Under the pieces are notes generated by a model. It saw only the letters and a program-made list of their open reading frames with translations. It had not been told where the DNA came from and did not search any database. 64,000 nt of DNA, taken from positions 62,001 through 126,000 of the forward strand of contig CADCFN010000003.1 of NCBI GenBank assembly GCA_902800715.1. Reading direction: 5' to 3'. The translations under genes and the position numbers were made by a program. This DNA comes from an uncultured Bacteroidales bacterium (GTDB taxonomy: Bacteria > Bacteroidota > Bacteroidia > Bacteroidales > Muribaculaceae). Shown piece by piece: positions 25,175-32,287 of this stretch. Numbering within the stretch: the first letter of the stretch is position 1; every line of letters begins with the position of its first letter.

Positions 25175-26011
25175 TCACTTGAACCCATTCTTGCTTTGTT
25201 TGGGCTGCAGACTCTGGCGGTAAACGCTCGGCGACTGGCCCAGGTGCTTGGTGCAATAGCGGCTGAAGTATGACAACGAGGCGAAATTCATCCGTTCGGC
25301 AATCTGGGTCAATGAGAGGCGTTCATCGTTGAGCAGTTCCTTCAGGATGGGCACGGTGTGGCGGTCGATATAGGAGGTGACGCTATGACCCGTAACGCGC
25401 TTGATGGTAGCCGAGAGGTATTTGGGCGACACATTCAGCCGCTCGGCATAGTAACCCACCTCGCGCTCCGTGCGGCTGACGCCCGTCGCGAGCAGCGCCA
25501 TCAGCTGTTTCACGATATAGGAGGTGCGGTCGGTATGCGTGTCGATGGCATCGCGCTGGGCATGTGCCTCAAAGATATCATACATCATCGTCAGGCACAG
25601 GCTGCCCATCAGTTCATCGTAGAACTGCAGGTGGCGGTCACCCATGCGGTCGCGAAGCCGGTGCATGTCCTCCAGCAGATGCTCGGTCTGCTCATCGGTC
25701 AGCGGCACAACGGGATCTCGGTTCAGCGAGATGCTGCCCCCGATGCTATAGTTGTTCGATGGCAACAGGTTCTGCAGGAACCTGTAGTCGGCGGCAAACC
25801 ACTCCACCTCCATGTCGGCATGCGCGGCAAGGTTGCTGGCGCGGTTGGGCATCGGTATCACCACCAGGTCATTCTTCACAATGTGATAACACCGCTCATT
25901 GAACACAAAGCTGCCCTCGCCAGCCTTGCACAACAGGTGCATGCAGGTGTTGCTCAACTCCGGGGCATTCATCCCGTAGAAATCAGTAGAATAAAGAAAA
26001 TCCATCTTCAT
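25175..26011 (-). CDS. AraC-family transcriptional regulator
   Basis: 278 aa from the ATG at 26011 (MKMDFLYS); the open frame extends to 26056 but includes the promoter region. The N-terminal half is a cupin-like sensing domain (HLLCKAGEGSFVFNERCYHI). The C-terminal 100 residues hold two helix-turn-helix units: VSPKYLSATIKRVTGHSV and LTQIAERMNFASLSYFSRYCTKHLGQSPSVYR. It is divergent from the exported flavodoxin-aldo-keto reductase pair, with 149 nt between starts, and is its probable regulator. The inducer is not known, but the redox context suggests an electrophile or quinone. Confidence 0.9.
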   Translation of the reverse strand: MKMDFLYSTDFYGMNAPELSNTCMHLLCKAGEGSFVFNERCYHIVKNDLVVIPMPNRASNLAAHADMEVEWFAADYRFLQNLLPSNNYSIGGSISLNRDPVVPLTDEQTEHLLEDMHRLRDRMGDRHLQFYDELMGSLCLTMMYDIFEAHAQRDAIDTHTDRTSYIVKQLMALLATGVSRTEREVGYYAERLNVSPKYLSATIKRVTGHSVTSYIDRHTVPILKELLNDERLSLTQIAERMNFASLSYFSRYCTKHLGQSPSVYRQSLQPKQSKNGFK

Positions 26012-26029
26012 GTCACTCTCTTTTTTCGA

Positions 26030-26037
26030 CAAAATTA
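26030..26037 (-). promoter_or_regulatory. -7 box of the AraC regulator gene
   Basis: TAATTTTG on the minus strand, with TTTG 16 nt further upstream, slightly short of the normal spacing. Confidence 0.4.
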
Positions 26038-26160
26038 CACAATTATTTCCCTCCAAACGAACAATTTGTGCAAAAAGTGAAAATCATAGTGCTTTTTGTG
26101 AAACCACCGCATCAAAAAATCGTCGTTACTTTGCACCAGTAATCAAAACAATCACAATTT

Positions 26161-26766
26161 ATGAACTTCAAGAACATCATTATCGCCGCTTTGGCTTTGC
26201 TCATCCCAACGGCATGCAGCGGCCAGGCAAAACAAGAAAAAGTTATGGAAACAACAGGTAAAGCATTGGTAGTCTTCTTCTCCCACGCGGGCGACAATTA
26301 CGCAGTAGGTAACATCGAGGTCGGCAACACCAAGATTGTCGCCGACTATATCAGCGAACTCACAGGTGCCGACCAATTCGAGATTGTGACGCACAAGTAC
26401 GACGGCATGGCTTACAACCCCCTCATTAAACTCGCTCAGGAAGAGGCCAACAAAGGCGAACTTCCCGAGTACGAGGGCGACGTGGACCTCAGCCAGTACG
26501 ACACCGTCTTCATCGGCGGTCCCGTGTGGTGGGGCACCTACCCCCAGGTGATGTTCACCTTCTTCAACAAGCACCGTGACGACCTGCAGAGCAAGACGGT
26601 CATCCCCTTCACCACCCACGAGGGCAGTGGCTTGGCAAGCTGCGTCGATGACGTGAAAGCCGCCTTCCCTGGCGCCAACGTCACCAGGGGCTTCAGCATC
26701 TACGGACACGAGGTACGCACCGGCAAGTCCAAAGTCGAAAAATGGCTCAAAACCATAAAAAACTGA
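26161..26766 (+). CDS. Exported flavodoxin-like lipoprotein
   Basis: 201 aa. The N-terminus is a lipoprotein signal (ALLIPTAC, Cys19), followed by the flavodoxin fold: VVFFSHAGDNYAVG (phosphate loop), TVFIGGPVWWGTYPQVMFTF (isoalloxazine contact), FTTHEGSG. Flavodoxins are usually cytosolic; periplasmic ones with a lipid anchor occur in Bacteroidetes and may shuttle electrons or act as quinone reductases. The next gene, an aldo-keto reductase, starts 3 nt after the stop, so they are one operon. The divergent AraC gene is the probable regulator. Confidence 0.88.
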   Translation: MNFKNIIIAALALLIPTACSGQAKQEKVMETTGKALVVFFSHAGDNYAVGNIEVGNTKIVADYISELTGADQFEIVTHKYDGMAYNPLIKLAQEEANKGELPEYEGDVDLSQYDTVFIGGPVWWGTYPQVMFTFFNKHRDDLQSKTVIPFTTHEGSGLASCVDDVKAAFPGANVTRGFSIYGHEVRTGKSKVEKWLKTIKN

Positions 26767-26769
26767 AAA

Positions 26770-27615
26770 ATGGAATACATCAAACTGAATAACGGCGTCG
26801 AGATGCCGACCCTGGGCTACGGAGTGTTTTTGGTGGCCCCCGACGAGTGTGAGCGCTGCGTGACCGACGCGCTGAGCGTGGGCTACCGCCTGATTGACAC
26901 CGCCCAAGCCTATCAGAACGAGGAAGGCGTGGGCAATGCTTGGCGCAAGAGCGGCATCAAGCGCGAGGACCTGTTCCTCGTCACCAAAGTATGGATTTCC
27001 AATGCCGGCGAGGAAAAAGCCGCACACAGCATCGACGAGAGCCTGAGCAAGTTGCAGACCGAGTACATCGACCTCCTCCTCATTCATCAGGCCTACGGCG
27101 ACGTCTTCGGCTCATGGAGGGCAATGGAGCGCGCCTACCGTGCCGGCAAGGTCCGTGCCATCGGCGTCAGCAACTTCCAGGCAGGCCGTTTCTTCGACTT
27201 CGCCCATTATGTCGATGTCAAGCCCATGGTCAACCAGCTGCAGTGCAACGCCCTCATCCAGCAGCAAGGCATCGAACCGTTGCATGCCGAGTTCGGCACA
27301 CGCATGATGGCGTGGGGACCCCTCGGTGGGCAAGGCGTCGACGGCATCGTCAAGAGCGAGGCACTCGCAGCCATTGGCGCGAAATACGGCAAATCGGCAG
27401 CCCAGGTGGCACTACGCTGGCTCACCCAGCGCGGCATCGTCGCCATCCCCAAGTCCACCCACAAGGACCGCATGGCACAGAACTTCGCCATCTTCGACTT
27501 CACCCTCACCGACGACGACATGGCCCAAATCGCCACCCTCAACCAGCACGACACCGGCACCATCAACTTCAACGACCCCCAATTCGTGAAATACCTAATT
27601 CAAAACTACGGCTAA
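26770..27615 (+). CDS. Aldo/keto reductase, 2,5-diketogluconate-reductase type
   Basis: 281 aa. It has the short AKR5-like architecture: YRLIDTAQAYQNEEGVGNA (Asp and Tyr of the tetrad, about 43-61), FLVTKVW (Lys), IDLLLIHQAYGD (His), and the C-terminal NADPH-binding VAIPKSTHKDRM. Such enzymes reduce keto sugars and reactive aldehydes. It is the second gene of the flavodoxin operon (3-nt gap). Family A repeats begin about 50 nt after its stop. A precise substrate cannot be given. Confidence 0.92.
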   Translation: MEYIKLNNGVEMPTLGYGVFLVAPDECERCVTDALSVGYRLIDTAQAYQNEEGVGNAWRKSGIKREDLFLVTKVWISNAGEEKAAHSIDESLSKLQTEYIDLLLIHQAYGDVFGSWRAMERAYRAGKVRAIGVSNFQAGRFFDFAHYVDVKPMVNQLQCNALIQQQGIEPLHAEFGTRMMAWGPLGGQGVDGIVKSEALAAIGAKYGKSAAQVALRWLTQRGIVAIPKSTHKDRMAQNFAIFDFTLTDDDMAQIATLNQHDTGTINFNDPQFVKYLIQNYG

Positions 27616-27659
27616 CCACCCCTGAGGGTGCTCCTCATGGGAGGCACCCCCACGCCCCC

Positions 27660-28040
27660 CCCGCGTCAGGGTCCATCCATGCCGCGGCGGGAGCCGCGGC
27701 CCCAACTATTACCAGCCTCGTCCACCCCAATCCACCGTGCCGCGGCTCCCGCCGCGGCCACCCCAGCAACCAGTCCCGTGGGCGGCGGCTCTGCCGCCGT
27801 CACCCCCGCGACAGCAACCCCCGCATCAGGGTCCCTCTATGCCGCGGCTCCCGCCGCGGCCCCAACTATTACCAGCCTCGTCCACCACGGTCCACCGTGC
27901 CGCGGCGGAGCCGCGGCCACCCCTGCGACCTGTCCCGTGGGCGGCGGCTCTGCCGCCGTCACCACCGCGACAGCAACCCCCGCGACAGGGTCCCTCTATG
28001 CCGCGGCTCCCGCCGCGGCCCCAACTATTAACTATCAACT
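27660..28040 (+). repeat. Dispersed GC-rich palindromic repeat family A, block 1
   Basis: Six palindromic cores occur here, for example GCCGCGGC-GGGA-GCCGCGGC, GCCGCGGCTCCCGCCGCGGC and GGGCGGCGGCTCTGCCGCC, separated by CCCGCATCAGGGTCCCTCTATG-type spacers. The block ends with CCCCAACTATTAACTATCAA. This is the largest family A block and lies between convergent genes. Frames through it encode only Pro/Arg/Ala-rich low-complexity peptides. Confidence 0.9.
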
Positions 28041-28083
28041 ACAATAGCACCCGCGCTCCATCAAGAAGCGCGGGTGCTATTGT
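28041..28083. terminator. Bidirectional terminator-like 17-bp hairpin
   Basis: Positions 28041-28057 (ACAATAGCACCCGCGCT) pair perfectly with 28067-28083, with a 9-nt loop. It separates the convergent aldo-keto reductase and the large oxidoreductase (stop at 28103). T-rich sequence follows on the plus side. Confidence 0.7.
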
Positions 28084-28102
28084 AATGTAATTTCCTCTCT
28101 TT

Positions 28103-31100
28103 TTACTGGAAGGCGTTCTCGCTCAGGCCCTTGCCACCGATGGCGAGGTCCTTCATGTACTCGGGAACGGGCTTGCCCAGATATTTGTCCACATAGAGCT
28201 TCGCCAGGTACTGGCCCAGCATGAAGCCGTGGCCACGCAGGCCTGTCAGCAGACCAGCCTCCGGGTCGATGATGTAGCGCGGCTCGATGTAGTAGCCAGC
28301 CCACACAGCGTGGAAGCCCACCGATGCCAAGTTGGGAATCCACTGGGCAAACATCTCGCTCACAATCTTCAGGAACGCCTGGCTGTTGTATTTCAGGTTC
28401 TGGCGTGCCTCGTATGGGTCACAGTCGGGCGATGCGCAGCCGATAATCTGTCCCGTGTGCAGGAACTGCTGACCGTAAACGGCATTGAAGCCCTTGTAGT
28501 GACGGCGGTCGATGATCATGTCGAGCGAGTCGCCATTGACACCCATGTTGGGCAGACGGCGCGTGATGAATGCCTGGTGCTTCACGGGGAAGAGCTGGGT
28601 GTCGATGCCGAGCATGTCGGTAAACTTCTCCGAACCCCAACCCATAGCGTTAACAAAGTGGTCACATGTGAATTCCACATAGTGCTTGTCGTGACGGCGC
28701 ACCAGCACGCGGAATTTGTCACCGGCACGCTGCACGTGCAGCACCTCGCAGTCCTCGAGCACCTGTCCGCCATGCTGCTTACCCACGGTGCGCACATACT
28801 CAATCGTGCGTCCCGGTGTGGCCTGCCAGCAGTTCTCTGAAATCAGAGCGTGGCTGTAGATATTGTCGTTGGGATTCCAGTAAGGCGAAATCACCTTGGT
28901 GAAGTCCTTGCGGTCAATCATGAAGGCCTCACTCCAGGCGCGCGAGGCGTCGAGCGAGCGATAGGTGGCGTCATCGTGAACCAGGTTCACATAGCGGGTC
29001 ATCTTCAGGTCGATGTTGCAATGCTGCTGGTCATCGCGGAAGATTTCCAGGTTGTGCATCGCGATGTCGCTGATGTCGGGGTTCGAGAAGGCAGGACGGC
29101 CACCGCCGATGCAGCGCCACGTCGAGCCGCGGTCATAGTTGACCAGGATGACGCGCTTGCCGGCCTCGGCAAAGTAGCGGAATGCGGCACTACCAGCCAT
29201 ACCGCCGCCAGCGACGATGATTTCGGTCTCGGCTTTCTCGATGACTGAGCCGTGTTCAAACACGAAGGTCTCCTTCGTTTCTCCGTTGTACACATCGCCC
29301 AGGGTCACCTGGTTGGCAAGCGGGGCGCGAGGCGTGCTGTCGCCGGTCACCTCGATGCCGTGGGCACGCAGTATCTGTTTGGCGCGTGACACGCAGCGCT
29401 TGCCGCGGCAGGGACCCATACCCATGCGCGTGGTGTGCTTCAACTCGTCCACCGAGATGAACTTGCGGTCACCCACCAGTGCTAGCAGCGTCTTCACGTC
29501 AACGTCCTCGCAGTGGCAGACGAAGGACTTGCCTTCCTCCGCATCGGTGAGGGGACGCAGGTTCAAGGGCTCGGGATAGCGCTCCTTGAGGATGAAGCCC
29601 TTCACATTGTTCAACTCGTCAACCTTCGTAGCCTGAACGCGGGCCACATGCGTCTTGTTTTCTTTCTTGAGCACTTTCTCGATGACACCCTCGCCCACCT
29701 TGGCGCCGTTGTCATCAACCAGGAATACTTCCTTACCCTCTTCAACATCATACTCTACCGGCAGGAACACCACGTTCTTGTGCTTGTCGTAGCCGAAGAT
29801 AGCCAAGCCGGGGCAGTGGTTCACACACTGCATACAGCCGATACATTTCTCGTAATCGACCATCGGTACCGATGATGTCGTCGGCTTGGTGATGGCACCC
29901 TGCGGACATGCAAAAGTACAGGGGTTGCAGGCAAAGCCGTAGAGGCAGTTGATCTGCACATAGGGCTTAGCGGCCATGCGCTCCTCTTCGGGAACGCGCG
30001 GGGCATCCAGCAGGCGCACGGGGCGCTGCTGCGAGTCGATATACTGGCGGGAAACCTCCAAGTAGTCCTCATACGGGAAACGCAAGCCCAACTCCTGAGC
30101 CACCTCGTAGGCCACCTGCTTGCCGCGCAACACGGCACTGGTGCCCTCGCCGATGCGAACGGCATCACCCGCGCCATAGACGTTGCGGCCAAATACCGAA
30201 CGGCCCTTCACGAGCAGTTGGTTATCGGGAATCAGACCCGTGCAGATGTTGATGATGTCGATGTCGTCAATCACGCGTTCGGTGCCGGGGATGGGCTGGA
30301 AATTCTTGCACTCGGCAATCACGGCACCCTTCACGCCGGTGTAGTCCTCATTGGGGATGGCGCGGATGAGCACGTGTGATGTCATGATGGGGATGCCCAG
30401 ACGGCGAACGCGGTTGGCCTGAACGGGGAAGCCGCCCTCGTGGTCCATACCCTCGATGATGGCCTTGATAGCGGCACCAGCCTGCATGGCCTGGTAACTG
30501 GTCAGGTAGCCGATGTTACCGGCGCCCACGGTGAGCACGCGCTTGCCCAGCAGGGTGTGCTCCTGGTTCATCATCTTCTGGAACACAGCAGCGGTGTACA
30601 CGCCCGGCACGTCATCGTTCTCAAACACGGGCATGAACGGAACGGCACCGGTGGCAACGACCAGATGGTCGGCATCGATGTAGCTTACCTCCTGGGTGAC
30701 GATATTCTTCAGGGCAATGCGGCGACCTTCGAGCAGGTCCCACACGGTATTGTTGAGCAGGATGCCGTCGTGATTGTCGCCGGCAAGGGTCTTGGCAATG
30801 TCAAAACCGCGCATGCCACCAAACTTCTGCTCCTTCTCAAAGAAGAAGAACTGGTGAGTCTGCATATTGAACTGGCCGCCCTCGGTAGCGTTGTTGTCCA
30901 CCACGATGTTGGGAATACCCAGTGCGGTGAGCTGCTCGCGGCATGCCAGACCGGCAGGACCGCCGCCAACGATGGCAACTGTGGTCTTGTAAATCTTGGT
31001 TTCACTGGCTGCGCGGTTCTTCACCTCGGGCATGTAGTCCTTGGGTATCTCGCGCACCTCTTTCACACCGTCAACGCTCGTGATGCAGATGCGGCGCACC

Positions 31101-31324
31101 TGACCGTCGACAAGCATCTCACAGGCACCGCACTTGCCGATACCGCACTCCAGACTGCGGTTGCGGCCCGTCGTGCTGTGGCTGTGTACGATAAGTCCGG
31201 CCTGATGAAGGGCAGCAGCGATGGTTTTGCCTTTCTGACCGCGAACGGTTCTCCCTTCAAACTGGAATTCAACGTATTCTTCTTTTGGAAGGTCAAGAAT
31301 AGGATGATTTTCAATTTTATACAT
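28103..31324 (-). CDS. Five-module iron-sulfur flavoprotein oxidoreductase (Hcn/sarcosine-oxidase-like fusion)
   Basis: 1073 aa, no signal peptide. Modules in order: a [2Fe-2S] domain with Cys60, Cys65, Cys68 and Cys80; an FAD/NAD(P) pyridine-nucleotide oxidoreductase with GGGPAG at 120-125; two ferredoxin-like clusters near 460-510 (CLYGFACNPCTFACP, CIGCMQCVNHCP); a BFD-like [2Fe-2S] domain near 605-660 (CHCED ... GMGPCRGKRC); and a C-terminal amine-oxidase/DAO-type FAD domain from about 700 (VAGGGMAGSAAFRYF). Separate subunits with these modules make up hydrogen-cyanide synthase, opine or proline dehydrogenases and sarcosine-oxidase alpha chains. Here they are one chain, so it should oxidise an amine or amino acid and pass electrons through clusters. 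The substrate is unknown. It has its own promoter. Confidence 0.85.
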   Translation of the reverse strand: MYKIENHPILDLPKEEYVEFQFEGRTVRGQKGKTIAAALHQAGLIVHSHSTTGRNRSLECGIGKCGACEMLVDGQVRRICITSVDGVKEVREIPKDYMPEVKNRAASETKIYKTTVAIVGGGPAGLACREQLTALGIPNIVVDNNATEGGQFNMQTHQFFFFEKEQKFGGMRGFDIAKTLAGDNHDGILLNNTVWDLLEGRRIALKNIVTQEVSYIDADHLVVATGAVPFMPVFENDDVPGVYTAAVFQKMMNQEHTLLGKRVLTVGAGNIGYLTSYQAMQAGAAIKAIIEGMDHEGGFPVQANRVRRLGIPIMTSHVLIRAIPNEDYTGVKGAVIAECKNFQPIPGTERVIDDIDIINICTGLIPDNQLLVKGRSVFGRNVYGAGDAVRIGEGTSAVLRGKQVAYEVAQELGLRFPYEDYLEVSRQYIDSQQRPVRLLDAPRVPEEERMAAKPYVQINCLYGFACNPCTFACPQGAITKPTTSSVPMVDYEKCIGCMQCVNHCPGLAIFGYDKHKNVVFLPVEYDVEEGKEVFLVDDNGAKVGEGVIEKVLKKENKTHVARVQATKVDELNNVKGFILKERYPEPLNLRPLTDAEEGKSFVCHCEDVDVKTLLALVGDRKFISVDELKHTTRMGMGPCRGKRCVSRAKQILRAHGIEVTGDSTPRAPLANQVTLGDVYNGETKETFVFEHGSVIEKAETEIIVAGGGMAGSAAFRYFAEAGKRVILVNYDRGSTWRCIGGGRPAFSNPDISDIAMHNLEIFRDDQQHCNIDLKMTRYVNLVHDDATYRSLDASRAWSEAFMIDRKDFTKVISPYWNPNDNIYSHALISENCWQATPGRTIEYVRTVGKQHGGQVLEDCEVLHVQRAGDKFRVLVRRHDKHYVEFTCDHFVNAMGWGSEKFTDMLGIDTQLFPVKHQAFITRRLPNMGVNGDSLDMIIDRRHYKGFNAVYGQQFLHTGQIIGCASPDCDPYEARQNLKYNSQAFLKIVSEMFAQWIPNLASVGFHAVWAGYYIEPRYIIDPEAGLLTGLRGHGFMLGQYLAKLYVDKYLGKPVPEYMKDLAIGGKGLSENAFQ

Positions 31325-31421
31325 AATGACTGGTTTTATGGTTTAATGGTTATCGTCTATAGTTCAGCCATTTACCCCCATCAGAGGCAAAAAAAACGAA
31401 ACAAAAAGTCTTTCGACATGG

Positions 31422-31453
31422 CAAAGATAATCATTTTTTTCTCGAATAACCAA
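31422..31453 (-). promoter_or_regulatory. Promoter of the five-module oxidoreductase
   Basis: TTG (31451-31453), 21 nt, TATCTTTG (31422-31429) on the minus strand; leader about 90 nt. Confidence 0.6.
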
Positions 31454-31499
31454 CTTATCAACTTTCTTTTTCCTCCTTATTCCAAATAATTCCCACCCA

Positions 31500-32015
31500 C
31501 CCCACCAAAAAAACAAAAAACACCCGCGTCTTCGACGCGAAGCGGGTCGAAGACCATGGTAGCACGTCACGCACCAGCAAACAGGTCGAAGACCTGCACA
31601 AGGCCAAAGGCCTTGACTTGAGGTAACACCACGGCGCGAGGGCCGAAGGTCCTCGTGGCGTGGAGGCAGCAACCAAGCCTCGAACGGGCCTCGTAGAGGG
31701 CCACCCACACCAGCAAAACACCCGCGTCGAAGACGCGAAACGGGTCGAAGACCCGATTTCAATGAAAAACACCATGCAAGACCGTCGAAGACGGTCGCAG
31801 CTTGGTGCAAAAAAACAAAAGCCAAAGTGCGTCGAAGACGAACTTCCATCACTTCACCCGATGATTTTATTAGATTTCTCGGCCGAAGGCCGATTCAAAA
31901 CCGAGTCAAGCGCAGCTTGGTGCAAAAAAACAAAAACCAAAGTGCGTCGAAGACGAACTTCCATCACCCCACCCGATGATTTTTTTAGATTTCTCGGCCG
32001 CAGGCCGATCCAAAA
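31500..32015 (+). repeat. Dispersed repeat family E, composite block with family F hairpins
   Basis: A string of tiny hairpins sits in this gap: GGTC-GAA-GACC (31545, and again near 31590 as CAGGTC-GAA-GACCTG), AAGGCC-AAA-GGCCTT (31602), AGGGCC-GAA-GGTCCT, GGGTC-GAA-GACCC (31743) and CCGTC-GAA-GACGG (31783). GCAGCTTGGTGCAAAAAAAC and AAAGTGCGTCGAAGACGAAC occur twice. Family F stems TCGGCC-GAA-GGCCGA (31879-31893) and TCGGCC-GCA-GGCCGA (31994-32008) are embedded. No credible gene exists in 31454-32183. Confidence 0.85.
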
Positions 32016-32183
32016 CCCCACCATCAAATCACGCCGTTTTTTTATTTATTACTAGGAATATTAACCAAATAACCCTCCAAACCACAAAATGCCACAAAGA
32101 CACCCTAACGACATTTCATAAAATTTATTGAAAAACCTATAAAAAAAAATAGCAAAAATTTCTCTCATTATAAAAAAATATTA

Positions 32184-32191
32184 TAACTTTG
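32184..32191 (+). promoter_or_regulatory. -7 box of the 625-aa secreted protein gene
   Basis: TAACTTTG, with a very AT-rich 96-nt leader before the start codon. Confidence 0.55.
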
Positions 32192-32287
32192 CGACCAGAA
32201 ATGAAAACCAGTATTGCTTTTTAACAATCATTTAATAACGCGTTTTTTATTACTTTTTATTATTAACCACTTAATTTATTCAGTTTT

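Noticed and set aside
26152-27087. Minus-strand frame of 311 codons opposite the flavodoxin and aldo-keto reductase genes
   Set aside because: It spans two genes on the other strand and has no recognisable motif.
31364-32055. Open frames of 130-160 codons within the repeat block before the 625-aa secreted protein
   Set aside because: They are made of hairpin repeats, have low-complexity translations and no homologous pattern.
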